Shown: positions 1 to 8,707 of the stretch, one piece after another
Layout of the letters: the number at the start of each line of letters is the position of its first letter
Position numbering within the stretch: position 1 is the first letter of the stretch
Assembly: GCA_029945425.1 (NCBI GenBank)
Contig: JAQSDV010000002.1
Coordinates: 62,001 to 126,000, forward strand
DNA from: a bacterium
Lineage (GTDB): Bacteria > Pseudomonadota > Alphaproteobacteria > Micavibrionales > UBA2020
Direction of reading: 5' to 3'
DNA length: 64,000 nucleotides
Translations under genes and position numbers: made by a program
The notes under the pieces: model-generated
The model's database searches: none
Seen by the model: the letters and a program-made list of their open reading frames with translations, nothing else
Told to the model about the DNA's origin: nothing

Positions 1-1
1 C

Positions 2-556
2 GCATGGACGCTCGCCTATAACCACAAATATGTCGTGGGCATGTGGATGGGCAACCTCGACCATTCACCGACCGACGGCGTGACGGGTTCGACCGGCCCT
101 GCGCTTGCCGTGCGCAGTATCTTCAGCGTGCTGAACCGCATGGCGACGCCGCAAAAACTCTGGCTATCGCCGAAACTGGTGCAGAAAGATATCTGCATCG
201 AAGACGCGCGCGATGCGTCGCGCTGTTATAACCGCTCCGAATATTTTATGGAGGGCGGTGTCGCCGATGCGCGCCTGACCCAGCCGCCGCGCTTTGAAAT
301 CGTGAAGCCGACGGCGGGCCTGCGCATGGCGCTCGACCCCCGCATCCCGCGCGACCGCCAGCAAGTGCCCTTTACGATGCGCGGATTGCAGCCGAACCAG
401 ACAGTTGAATGGATACTGAACGGCGAAAGCATCGGCACATCCGGCGAGAAATTCATGTGGCCGCTGTCGCGCGGCAAATTCCTGCTGACCGCGCGCATTA
501 TTCAGGACGGCAGGCTGGTGCATGCCACGCCCGAAATCGATTATACGGTACGCTAA
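2..556 (+). CDS. pbpC: Penicillin-binding protein 1C, C-terminal part (5' end outside window)
   Basis: The frame is open from the window edge (AWTLAYNHKYVVGMWMGN...) and ends at 556. The GMWMGNLDHSPTDGVTGSTGP stretch matches the end of the transpeptidase domain of PBP1C, and the last ~90 residues (LQPNQTVEWILNGE...) look like the beta-rich BiPBP_C domain that closes this family. The full protein would be a periplasmic, inner-membrane-anchored glycosyltransferase/transpeptidase for peptidoglycan; here only about 184 residues are present, so catalytic residues cannot be checked. The stop overlaps by four bases the stop of the convergent gene on the other strand. Confidence 0.85.
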   Translation, partial: AWTLAYNHKYVVGMWMGNLDHSPTDGVTGSTGPALAVRSIFSVLNRMATPQKLWLSPKLVQKDICIEDARDASRCYNRSEYFMEGGVADARLTQPPRFEIVKPTAGLRMALDPRIPRDRQQVPFTMRGLQPNQTVEWILNGESIGTSGEKFMWPLSRGKFLLTARIIQDGRLVHATPEIDYTVR

Positions 557-1350
557 ACCTTGCGGAGCAGGGCGGTGCCGTCAAGGGCGCGCGCCGCGTC
601 GCCCTTCATCATCCCGCGAAACGGTCGTGCCATGACCGTCAGGGGCGCAAGCAGCTTCATGAAACGTCGCAGCGATTTCATGACACGCTTGTCGTGATAC
701 ACGGCGCGATATGATTCCCAGCCTTTTTCGGCAGCGGCCCTGCCAAATTGCCCCGCGCTGCAGGTGAACAGCCAGATTTCCCGTGCCTGACGGTCGTGCA
801 GGGGGATGCGGGATGTGTCGACATCTTCCTCGAAATCGATAAAGCCGATTTTGTTGTCGGGCGTCAGCACGAAATCATTCAGCTTGCCGCGCCCGTGCGA
901 CAATCCGGCCTTGTGCGCCTCGGCCAGCGCAACGGCGCAGCGGCAGATCAGCGCGTGGCGGGCGGCGTTATCCATGGTCGCGTCTTTTTGCATCTTGCGC
1001 TCGACCATCTCGCCAAGGTCGCTCATCGCGATCCAGTTGTCGCCTTGTCCCAGTATCTCCGGCACGATAAACCCTGCGCGGCGGAATTCCGCACTGCGCC
1101 AGACTTCGATGCGCAAGCCCTCCGCGCCGCCTGGATTGGCGGTGGGGCGCAGGATGGGAAGGGAAATGATGGCTGCGAAAACCCGCTGGAGCAGCGCCCA
1201 GCCCGTGCCCTTCGGCGGCACCGATTTTTTCAGCCAGATCTGGCGTCCCTGCCATTCCAGCTTCTTCGTGCGCGCCTTCATTTGCGGCAGTGCAGCAGCG
1301 GCGAATTCTTCGATGGCAGGGGAGCGCTCGGTCATTTCTTTTATTACCAT
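553..1350 (-). CDS. Kinase-fold protein (lipopolysaccharide-kinase-like), atypical catalytic loop
   Basis: 265 aa. The layout resembles small bacterial LPS/Kdo-kinase-like proteins: a lysine in IWLKK (residues 39-42), a hinge-like IAMSDLGE (107-114), a catalytic-loop-like H152-G-R-G-K-L-N158-D159, and IDFEED (171-176) in the position of the DFG motif. The usual HGD/HRD aspartate is R154 here, so either the register differs in this family or the protein is catalytically altered. Soluble by eye. It is convergent with pbpC and divergent from the URC1-like gene. Neither possible start (1350 or 1335) has a strong ribosome binding site. The substrate is unknown; the envelope context of pbpC is only suggestive. 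Confidence 0.6.
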   Translation of the reverse strand: MVIKEMTERSPAIEEFAAAALPQMKARTKKLEWQGRQIWLKKSVPPKGTGWALLQRVFAAIISLPILRPTANPGGAEGLRIEVWRSAEFRRAGFIVPEILGQGDNWIAMSDLGEMVERKMQKDATMDNAARHALICRCAVALAEAHKAGLSHGRGKLNDFVLTPDNKIGFIDFEEDVDTSRIPLHDRQAREIWLFTCSAGQFGRAAAEKGWESYRAVYHDKRVMKSLRRFMKLLAPLTVMARPFRGMMKGDAARALDGTALLRKV

Positions 1351-1541
1351 GAAAACAGGGCGTATTCCACGGTATGCACCGATGTTGAACGCGCGTTGCG
1401 GCGCACCATATTAAGTGCTGGATATTGCCCCTGGACCGGCATCTTTACATAAATTTATGCGGTAATCTTGCGTAACCGACGGTTCCGTGACAGTATTCTG
1501 CTTCTCTTTCAACTAGCTATCTCGATGAACGTCAGGACTCC

Positions 1542-2798
1542 ATGAAAAAGAACAAATCCGGCCCCGGCCATATCGTTCTCACCTCGCACCCGCCCCGCGA
1601 CGGCAAAGTGCCGAAAATCACCTGGGGCGCGCAGACGCTGAAGGAACGCGGGCCCATCATCGCTAGCATGTCCGACCATCAGGGATCGAACGTCATCGGC
1701 GCGTATTCCGGCGCGTATTCCATCTACCGCGCGGTTGCGGTCGCCATCGGCGCGCTTGACCCGCTGCACGTTCCCGACCTGACGAACACGAAACCGGCGG
1801 AGCCGATTGGCCCGTTCCCGCAATGGTTCGATGCCGGCAAAATCGTGAGCCTTGACCCCTGGGGCCATATGGCTGGCGACGAGTTCGAGGATTACCGCCT
1901 GCGCGGCCTCGACGTGCGCCCCACGATTGCGGTGACCAAGGCGCATATCAACATGCCCGAAATCAAGGACGCGATCGCGGCGGGCCGCCTGAAACCCGAT
2001 GGCGACATCCTGACCAAAAACGGCGACGTTAAAGTGACCAAGGCGGCGATTGACCCCGTCTGGCATCTGCCCGGCATCGCCAAGCGTTTCGACATTGATG
2101 AAAACGACCTGCGCCGCGCGCTGTTCGAACATTCGGGCGGCATGTTCCCCGAACTGGTCACGCGCCCCGACCTGAAAGTGTTCCTGCCCCCGATTGGCGG
2201 GCATACGCTCTATTTCATCGGCAACCCCGCGACGATGCATGACCCGAACGTGAAACTCGCCTGCCGCGTGCATGACGAATGCAACGGCTCCGACGTTTTC
2301 GGATCGGATATCTGCACCTGCCGCCCCTATCTTTGTCACGGCATCGAGATTTGCATCGAGATGGCGCAGCAGGGCGGCAACGGCCTGATCGTCTACAACC
2401 GCAAAGAGGGCCGCGCGCTGGGCGAAGTGACGAAATTCCTCGTCTATAACGCCCGCAAACGGCAGGAAGGCGGAGATCGCGCAGACCAGTACTTCCGCCG
2501 CACAGAATGCGTGGCGGGCGTGCAGGATATGCGCTTCCAGGAATTGATGCCGGATATCTTCCATTGGCTGGGCATCAAGCACATCCACCGCTTCGCATCC
2601 ATGAGTGACATGAAGTACAACGCGCTTGCGAATGCGGGCATCACGGTGGGCGAGCGTATCGAGATTCCGCCCGAACTGATCCCCGCCGACGCCGCCGTCG
2701 AGATGGAAGCGAAAAAAGCTGCCGGCTATTTCGCCCATACCGAGGTGAAGACGCAAGAAGAACTGAAAGACGTCAAGGGCCGCAAGCTCGAAGAATAA
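1542..2798 (+). CDS. URC1-like GTP cyclohydrolase II homologue (uracil catabolism type)
   Basis: 418 aa, about twice the length of RibA. The C-terminal half carries the GTP cyclohydrolase II zinc signature: VHDEC247, then C258-x-C260 (C-x10-C-x-C), followed by NRKEGRALG (286-294), the equivalent of the RQEGRGIG loop, and GIKHIHRFASMSDMKYNAL. The first ~230 residues are an extension absent from RibA. This combination matches the URC1 family known from the yeast/bacterial URC pathway of uracil catabolism rather than riboflavin synthesis. Uracil phosphoribosyltransferase (the URC6 role) follows 24 bases downstream and no rib genes are near, which supports that reading. The URC4 partner is not in the window. 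GTP as true substrate is not established. Confidence 0.75.
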   Translation: MKKNKSGPGHIVLTSHPPRDGKVPKITWGAQTLKERGPIIASMSDHQGSNVIGAYSGAYSIYRAVAVAIGALDPLHVPDLTNTKPAEPIGPFPQWFDAGKIVSLDPWGHMAGDEFEDYRLRGLDVRPTIAVTKAHINMPEIKDAIAAGRLKPDGDILTKNGDVKVTKAAIDPVWHLPGIAKRFDIDENDLRRALFEHSGGMFPELVTRPDLKVFLPPIGGHTLYFIGNPATMHDPNVKLACRVHDECNGSDVFGSDICTCRPYLCHGIEICIEMAQQGGNGLIVYNRKEGRALGEVTKFLVYNARKRQEGGDRADQYFRRTECVAGVQDMRFQELMPDIFHWLGIKHIHRFASMSDMKYNALANAGITVGERIEIPPELIPADAAVEMEAKKAAGYFAHTEVKTQEELKDVKGRKLEE

Positions 2799-2822
2799 GC
2801 ATTATTACAAGGACCGGATAAA

Positions 2823-3458
2823 ATGCCCGAGAACCAAGTCATCCTGATCGACCACCCGCTGGTGCAGCACAAGCTTTCCGTGATGCGCAGCAAGGACACC
2901 AACACCAACGACTTCCGCAACCTGATCCGCGAAATTTCCATCCTGATGGGATACGAGATCATGCGCGACCTGCCGATGGAAGAGGTGGAGATTGAAACGC
3001 CGCTGGAAAAAATGAAATCGAAAATGCTGGCGGGCAAAAAATTGTGCGTCGTGCCGATTTTGCGCGCGGGCACGGGTTTCCTTGACGGCCTGCTGCAACT
3101 GGTGCCGCTGGCGCGCGTCGGCCATATCGGCCTCTACCGCGACCCCGAAACGCTGGTGCCGGTCGAATACTACCTGAAACTGCCCGATGATATGCCGCAG
3201 CGCCGCGTCATCGTGGTCGACCCCATGCTGGCAACCGGCAATTCGGCCATCGCAGCCGTCGAGCGCGTCAAGGATTCCGATGCGACCGACGTGAAATTCA
3301 TGTGCCTGATCGCATCGCCCGAAGGCATCAAGAATTTCCACGAAGCGCATCCGGATGTGCCGATCTATACGGCCGCCATCGACCGCGAGCTGAACGATCA
3401 CGGCTATATCCTGCCCGGCATCGGCGATGCGGGCGACCGGATCTTCGGCACGAAGTAA
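2823..3458 (+). CDS. upp: Uracil phosphoribosyltransferase
   Basis: 211 aa, the normal length for UPRTase, which makes UMP from uracil and PRPP in the cytoplasm. Seen in the sequence: N-terminal [17 protein letters not shown], the [17 protein letters not shown] segment, the PRPP loop [16 protein letters not shown], and the uracil-binding end [17 protein letters not shown]. It sits between the URC1-like gene (24-bp gap) and the HAD-2H gene (6-bp gap), so the three are probably one transcript. In this setting it may feed uracil into the URC catabolic route as well as salvage. Confidence 0.95.
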   Translation: MPENQVILIDHPLVQHKLSVMRSKDTNTNDFRNLIREISILMGYEIMRDLPMEEVEIETPLEKMKSKMLAGKKLCVVPILRAGTGFLDGLLQLVPLARVGHIGLYRDPETLVPVEYYLKLPDDMPQRRVIVVDPMLATGNSAIAAVERVKDSDATDVKFMCLIASPEGIKNFHEAHPDVPIYTAAIDRELNDHGYILPGIGDAGDRIFGTK

Positions 3459-3464
3459 TATCAG

Positions 3465-4439
3465 ATGCCTCTGCCCAAGCTGAAAAACCTCCGCGCGGTC
3501 ATTTTTGACCGTGACGGCACCCTGAATGCGTCGGGGCCGGACAGCAATGGCGGTTATATCCTCGATCCTGCACAACTCGCCTATCTGCCGGGCGTGGAAT
3601 CCGTTCTGAAAGACCTGCATGACCGCGGCATTTTGCTGTTCGTTTTCACGCAGCAGAATTGCGTGACGAAAGGCTTGATCGACGAAGCGGGGATCGATGC
3701 GCTGCATGACATGATGCAGACGCAGATTTCACCTGCGGCGTATAAGGGGTTTTTTTTCAATACGCAGGCTTGCGCAGGTCCGGATTGGAGCAAACCGGGG
3801 GCAGGGATGCTGAACGCCATCCTAGCATCGCATCCGGAATTGAACGCCACCAACTGCCTTGTCGTGGGGGATGCCGTGCGGGATGCGGAATCTGCGGCGG
3901 CTGCCGGATTGCCCTTTGCCTTCGTCGCCAGCGACCAGAAGGACAAAACGGCGGAGGCGCGCAAAACGTCACTGCCGTTCTTCGACAACCTCGCCACGCT
4001 GTTCGATGCGCTCGATGCGCCTGTGCCCTATGCGGCTTACGAGATTGATGCGGATTCCCGCGAGATGCTGCTGGAGGCCTTTCCGCCCCGCCATGCCGAT
4101 GTGATTGCCCACCACATCACCCACAAATACGACGCGACCGAAGCCGACATGCCGCCGATGCCAAACGAAGTGCGCGTGACCGGCCATCATGACAGCGGCG
4201 CGATACAGGTATTGGTGGTAGAAGTGGATGGCCACCGCCATCAGGCCGCGCGCGCCGATGAAACGCCGCGCTGGTATCACATCACTTTGTCGATTGATCG
4301 CGCGCAGGGCGTCGCGCCGAAAAATTCCAATGACCTGTTGGATGCGATCGTGGCGGAACATGGTGTGGCGGGTCTTGATAACCTGCCCGAGCCGATTGAA
4401 ATTTCCGTGACGCCGCGGTTCATGCTCGATACCGCCTAA
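3465..4439 (+). CDS. HAD phosphatase fused to a 2H-phosphoesterase-like domain
   Basis: 324 aa in two parts. Residues ~9-185 are a HAD phosphatase of the HisB-N/GmhB/PNK type: motif I FDRDGT with D15 and D17, K110 as the motif III lysine, and GDAVRD (135-140) as motif IV. Residues ~188-324 carry two H-x-T motifs, H217-I-T219 and H272-I-T274, 55 residues apart, each in a hydrophobic context; that is the hallmark of 2H phosphoesterases (cyclic-nucleotide/RNA 2',3'-cyclic phosphodiesterases). The two activities together would suit healing of RNA ends or processing of a phosphorylated nucleotide intermediate; this is inference. It starts 6 bases after upp and ends the putative operon. Confidence 0.7.
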   Translation: MPLPKLKNLRAVIFDRDGTLNASGPDSNGGYILDPAQLAYLPGVESVLKDLHDRGILLFVFTQQNCVTKGLIDEAGIDALHDMMQTQISPAAYKGFFFNTQACAGPDWSKPGAGMLNAILASHPELNATNCLVVGDAVRDAESAAAAGLPFAFVASDQKDKTAEARKTSLPFFDNLATLFDALDAPVPYAAYEIDADSREMLLEAFPPRHADVIAHHITHKYDATEADMPPMPNEVRVTGHHDSGAIQVLVVEVDGHRHQAARADETPRWYHITLSIDRAQGVAPKNSNDLLDAIVAEHGVAGLDNLPEPIEISVTPRFMLDTA

Positions 4440-4540
4440 CAAAATCGCAATACATTGAAATCTCTCGGTTAAACGCCAATGTTTGACGGAATATTAGCGG
4501 TACTATAGTATGTATAGCATCTGCAACAACGCATGGAAAA

Positions 4541-5356
4541 ATGATGTTCGATAACCTCCGGAATAAATGGCGCATGGAACGCGAACGCGATGAACGCAAG
4601 CAAGCGGTTTACGACACCATCAAATCCGGCAGCGAACAACAGGCGAAGGAAGCCGTCGCCGCCCTGCGCCCGCAGGACATGGATAGCAGCGACAAGGGCT
4701 GGGCGTTGAAGCTGGCCATCGACCGGCAGAACGTGGATGTCTTCCGCAGCCTGATGGCGCATATCGATAACCCGAACCATCCGATCACCTATACCGCCAA
4801 CAGCTACAGCTACACTTTTTCGCCCATCGATTATGCGCTGAATGAAATGCGCACGCATGATATCGCGCTGTTGCTGGCAAGCGACCCGCGCACGGCAATC
4901 AAGGGCAAGATGCTGGACGACGCCAAGAAGAACGGCATGCAGGGCGTCGCATCCATGCTGGCAAAACGCATCGCTGAAATGCGCCGCGTGGAAGCAGCGC
5001 AGCTGGACCGTGAAGCGGCCGGCCTGCAGGCACCGGTTACCGTAGCAACACCCCCCGCAATCCATGCCGAACCCGCCAACGACAGCAACCTCGGTGCCGG
5101 CGAAAGCTGGGCGCTGATGTCAAAGACAAGCATCGCGCATGTGACGTCATCCGAAGCCATCGGCCGCAAGCTGACGGAGATTTTCAATTTCGAAAGCCGC
5201 GAGCGCGTGCTGATCACCGAAAACCTGAAAACCGGCGCGGAAAACATGGGCAAGCCCGAAGCCTTCGACACGCTGGCCGAAGGCAGCATCAAGGCAGCCG
5301 AAAGCATGCTGAAACAGCTGAACGCCGACGCCGCGCGCAAGACGTTTACGATCTAG
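4541..5356 (+). CDS. Hypothetical protein, ankyrin-like helical N-terminal half
   Basis: 271 aa, not recognised. The N-terminal half has ankyrin-like helix pairs (WALKLAIDRQNVDVFRSLMAHI, SPIDYALNEMRTHDIALLLAS), then a charged helix (AEMRRVEAAQLDREAA), a Pro/Ala linker near residues 165-185, and a C-terminal helical part (ESRERVLITENLKTGAENMG...). No signal peptide or membrane segment. ATG is doubled (4541 and 4544) with no clear ribosome binding site. It converges on phaC, with 12 bases between the stops. Confidence 0.75.
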   Translation: MMFDNLRNKWRMERERDERKQAVYDTIKSGSEQQAKEAVAALRPQDMDSSDKGWALKLAIDRQNVDVFRSLMAHIDNPNHPITYTANSYSYTFSPIDYALNEMRTHDIALLLASDPRTAIKGKMLDDAKKNGMQGVASMLAKRIAEMRRVEAAQLDREAAGLQAPVTVATPPAIHAEPANDSNLGAGESWALMSKTSIAHVTSSEAIGRKLTEIFNFESRERVLITENLKTGAENMGKPEAFDTLAEGSIKAAESMLKQLNADAARKTFTI

Positions 5357-5368
5357 GGCCGGTAACGC

Positions 5369-6439
5369 TTAGCTGCGTTCGTTCAGCCATTTGCCGATCG
5401 ACGGGGGCACGAGTGCCTGTGCGGAGCCCGACACGTAAATGCCGATATGGCCGCCCTTGAACGACACTTCCTGATAATCGGTCGAGCCGATTGCCGTGCC
5501 CATCGGCTTCGATGCGCTGGGGGGGACCAGATGGTCGTCGAGCGCATAGACGTTGAGGACGGGGCAGGTGATGTTTTTCAGGTCCACGATCGAACCGTTC
5601 AGGTCAATGCCGCCCTTGAGCAGTTTGTTGTCCTGATAGCAATCCTTGACGAACTGGCGGTAGCATTCGCCGGCCTGATCGGGGCTGTCGAAGATCCATT
5701 TTTCCATGGTCATGAAGTTGCAGACCGATTTCGGATTGTCGAGGATATCGACCATGTCGATATATTTTTGGGCGATCAGGCGGTAGGGCTTCAGGTTCAG
5801 GAACGTCCAGTTCATCAGGTCGCCCGGGATGTTGCCCATGCTGTCGACCAGCAGGTCGACGTCGATGTGCTTGATCCACGAACCCAGCATGTTGTCGGGC
5901 GTGTGGAAATCAACCGGCGTCACCATGGTGACGAGGTTCTTCACTTTTTCCTGATGCAGCGAGGTGTAGCAGAGCGAGAACGCGCCGCCCTGGCAGATGC
6001 CGAGCAGGTTGACCTGTTCCGATCCCGCATGTTCGCAAACCGCATCGACGCAACGGTCGAGATAGCCGTTGATGTAATCATCCATGGTCAGGAAGCGGTC
6101 GGAGCGGTCGGGATAGCCCCAATCGATCAGGTACACATCCAGACCCTGTTCCATCAATCCGCGCACGGTGGAGCGGTTTTCCTGCAGGTCGGTCATGTAG
6201 GGACGGTTGACGAGCGCGTAGGAAATCAGCATAGGCGTTTTATTGGTCGCCGCTTTGCCGCTCGGGTTTTTGTAGTGGTACAGCGTCACCTTGTCTTCGG
6301 TATAGATCGCTTCTTTTTCCGTCACGCCAGCGGGCAGGTCGCCCACAGCGCGGAGGTTTTTCATGCCTTCGGACAGCTTGCGGTTGAAGTTGGTGATTTC
6401 CTGAATGATCTGGTCGGGCTTCAGTTGAATGGCGGACAT
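5369..6439 (-). CDS. phaC: Class III poly(3-hydroxyalkanoate) synthase, PhaC subunit
   Basis: 356 aa, the short length typical of class III PhaC. It polymerises 3-hydroxyacyl-CoA, mainly 3-hydroxybutyryl-CoA, at the surface of PHB granules. The lipase-like box G-I-C149-Q-G-G, D302 in ALDDHLVPP and H331 in KGGHIGIYV form the catalytic triad; the numbers equal those known for the Allochromatium vinosum enzyme. The start lies two bases after the phaE stop, so phaE-phaC are co-transcribed on the minus strand. Confidence 0.95.
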   Translation of the reverse strand: MSAIQLKPDQIIQEITNFNRKLSEGMKNLRAVGDLPAGVTEKEAIYTEDKVTLYHYKNPSGKAATNKTPMLISYALVNRPYMTDLQENRSTVRGLMEQGLDVYLIDWGYPDRSDRFLTMDDYINGYLDRCVDAVCEHAGSEQVNLLGICQGGAFSLCYTSLHQEKVKNLVTMVTPVDFHTPDNMLGSWIKHIDVDLLVDSMGNIPGDLMNWTFLNLKPYRLIAQKYIDMVDILDNPKSVCNFMTMEKWIFDSPDQAGECYRQFVKDCYQDNKLLKGGIDLNGSIVDLKNITCPVLNVYALDDHLVPPSASKPMGTAIGSTDYQEVSFKGGHIGIYVSGSAQALVPPSIGKWLNERS

Positions 6440-6441
6440 GA

Positions 6442-7599
6442 TTACTTGCCTCCCTTTTTAGCGGATTTCTTGGCCTGTGACGGGGCGCCGGCTGCTTTCG
6501 ACTTCGGCGATTTCACGCCGCGGATTTCATCGACGATCTTGCGCAGTTCGATGTTGTCGCGGCGCAGCGCGTGCAAGCGCTGGTGCAGGCTGTCGACTTC
6601 GGAGCGCGTCGGCAGGTTGAACTGGTCGGCGATATCGTCGGTCAGCGTGTTCATCTGGCCCTTGAACGCCATCAGCGCGTTCACGACTTCGCCGTAGAGT
6701 TTCGTGTATTCGTCGGAGGTCGCGTAGCGCGCATAGACGTCTTCGCAGACATCGACCCATTTCGCATACACTTCCTTCAGCGAGGTGAGGGGAGCATCGC
6801 CTTCGGGCGGGTTCGCGACGTATTCCTGGAATTTCTGCACAGCCTCGATGCCGACCTGCGCCATGGCGGCGTTGTATTTGCGGGTCTGCTGTTCGAATTC
6901 TGCGTACAGTTTATACAGCAGGTTCCATGCATCCTGCTTCTCGCGCGTGTAGCCGATGCCGGGCAGGGACGCGTAGAAACCAAAGGGGTCGAAATTCTGG
7001 GCGCTGCCCATGCCTTGCGCGTTCCACGGCTGGCCCGAGGTCCATGCGGCGGGGTTGAAGCCCTGACCGCCGAAGAGGTTGCCGCCGCCGAAACCGCCGA
7101 AGCCCCCGTTCAAACCTTGGCCGAACTGGCCGAAGGGACCGCCGCTGTTGAAGGCCGACGCCCACTGGTTGCCGCCCTTCATGAAGGTGTCGGACACGTT
7201 TTTCCACGCATTCGCCGGATCATAGGGCTGGGTGTTGGTTTGCAGCATGCCGAGGAAGAAGGATTGCAGACCCTTCAGCCAGTCGCCGGTCATGTCGTTG
7301 ACGGGCTTGTTCTGGCCCGACCATTGCGCGAATTGCTGCTGCATGTCGAGGAACTGCTTGCCGGCCTGCGTGAAGAATTGCTGGTACTGGCCCGCGCCCG
7401 GCAGGGTGGGGGAAAGGTTCTTCTGCCATTCCTGAAAGAAGCCGGCCCACTGGCCCTGCATGTCGGTTGCGCTCTTGACCTGCTGGTCGAAAAACGTGCG
7501 CTGGTTCTGGAACCAGCTGTCCCAGTTTTGCGTCGTGCCGTCGTTCGGGGTGGCACCCGTTGCGTCAGATGATGATTGCGCGGATTTGGTGGCAGCCAT
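6442..7599 (-). CDS. phaE: Class III PHA synthase, PhaE subunit
   Basis: 385 aa. PhaE is the non-catalytic partner required by class III PhaC. The N-terminal part is helical with many W/F/Q residues (DSWFQNQRTFFDQQVKSA). A Gly/Phe/Asn-rich stretch follows (GQGLNGGFGGFGGGNLFGG), then the family core (residues ~230-330) and a coiled-coil end (FNLPTRSEVDSLHQRLHALR) with a Lys-rich tail, which is the diagnostic PhaE C terminus. A good ribosome binding site (GGAGG before the ATG) fixes the start at 7599. The upstream region is shared with divergent phaB. Confidence 0.92.
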   Translation of the reverse strand: MAATKSAQSSSDATGATPNDGTTQNWDSWFQNQRTFFDQQVKSATDMQGQWAGFFQEWQKNLSPTLPGAGQYQQFFTQAGKQFLDMQQQFAQWSGQNKPVNDMTGDWLKGLQSFFLGMLQTNTQPYDPANAWKNVSDTFMKGGNQWASAFNSGGPFGQFGQGLNGGFGGFGGGNLFGGQGFNPAAWTSGQPWNAQGMGSAQNFDPFGFYASLPGIGYTREKQDAWNLLYKLYAEFEQQTRKYNAAMAQVGIEAVQKFQEYVANPPEGDAPLTSLKEVYAKWVDVCEDVYARYATSDEYTKLYGEVVNALMAFKGQMNTLTDDIADQFNLPTRSEVDSLHQRLHALRRDNIELRKIVDEIRGVKSPKSKAAGAPSQAKKSAKKGGK

Positions 7600-7868
7600 G
7601 GGGGTGAACCTCCGGTTATAAAATGCCCTAAAAGTGATCTGGTATCTGAATATCTTATAACATGGTGCGCCGCAACATGATTCAAAGGGGTACCTTCGGG
7701 AAACCGCGGTTTCATTGGCGAATTCGCTTGCCCGGGTGCAGCAAAAAAGTTATGTTATATCGCTGCCGAAGGACCGGCGGCGCTGTTATTTTACGGCGCT
7801 TGGGCTTTCAGGCAATGATATGTTGCTATTGCCGTTTTAATTTCTTAATTTCAGGGAGCTTTAAACCT

Positions 7869-8681
7869 ATGACCCCGGCCAACGTCATGAAACAAGAATC
7901 TGCCCAAAAATCCGTTGAAAATGATACCCCTCCCGTGGCCGTAACCGTGCCCCGCATCTGCCTTGTGACGGGCGGCACCGGCGGCATCGGCAGCGTGATC
8001 TGCCAGCGCCTTGCCAAGGCTGGACATGTGGTCGCCACCACCTACCGGAATGAAGAAAAAGCAAAGGCCTGGAAGATCGAAATGGCCAAGCAGGGCTACA
8101 CCTTCCACATCTATAAATGCGACGTGGCAAGCTTCGAAGATACCGGCAAATGCATCAAGGCGATCGTGGCCGATCTCGGCCCCATCACCGTCCTCGTGAA
8201 CAATGCCGGCATCACCCGCGACAGCACCCTGCGCAAAATGACCATCGACCAGTGGCGCGACGTGATTTCGAACGACCTCGACTCTGTGTTCAACGTGACG
8301 CGCCCCGTGCTGGATTACATGCTGGAAAGCAATTTCGGCCGCATCATCAACATTTCCTCGATCAACGGCCAGAAGGGCCAGTTCGGTCAGGCGAACTATG
8401 CGGCGGCGAAGGCCGGCATGCACGGCTTCACCAAGGCGCTGGCGCAGGAAGTCGCGAAAAAAGGCATTACCGTCAACACGATCTCGCCCGGTTATATCGA
8501 CACCGACATGATCCAGGCGGTTCCCGAAAACGTGCGCCAGAGCATCGTGGCGCAGATCCCCGTCGGCCGCTTCGGCAAGCCCGAAGACGTCGCCCATGTG
8601 GTATCGTTCCTGATGCAAGATGAATCCGGTTTCATCACCGGCGCGAACCTGGCCACCAATGGCGGCCATTTTATGGATTAA
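7869..8681 (+). CDS. phaB: Acetoacetyl-CoA reductase (first copy)
   Basis: 270 aa from ATG 7869, chosen because an AGGGAG ribosome binding site lies ~10 bases upstream; the frame is open farther upstream but that part lacks family similarity. Short-chain dehydrogenase: NADP-binding TGGTGGIG, NNAG, catalytic Ser in NISSING, Y-x-x-x-K in YAAAKAG, and PhaB-type features (TLRKMTIDQWRDVI, NTISPGYIDTDM). It reduces acetoacetyl-CoA to (R)-3-hydroxybutyryl-CoA for PhaC. A short N-terminal extension of ~30 residues precedes the fold. Followed by phaR 26 bases later. Confidence 0.93.
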   Translation: MTPANVMKQESAQKSVENDTPPVAVTVPRICLVTGGTGGIGSVICQRLAKAGHVVATTYRNEEKAKAWKIEMAKQGYTFHIYKCDVASFEDTGKCIKAIVADLGPITVLVNNAGITRDSTLRKMTIDQWRDVISNDLDSVFNVTRPVLDYMLESNFGRIINISSINGQKGQFGQANYAAAKAGMHGFTKALAQEVAKKGITVNTISPGYIDTDMIQAVPENVRQSIVAQIPVGRFGKPEDVAHVVSFLMQDESGFITGANLATNGGHFMD

Positions 8682-8707
8682 TGAGAAAGTAGTAGAGGAA
8701 CGGTCAT

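Noticed and set aside
1509..2756. 415-codon antisense frame over the URC1-like gene
   Set aside because: Composition artefact opposite a gene with a clear zinc signature.
1542..2798. Riboflavin gene ribA
   Set aside because: The zinc motif fits, but the ~230-residue N-terminal extension and the upp neighbour point to URC1.
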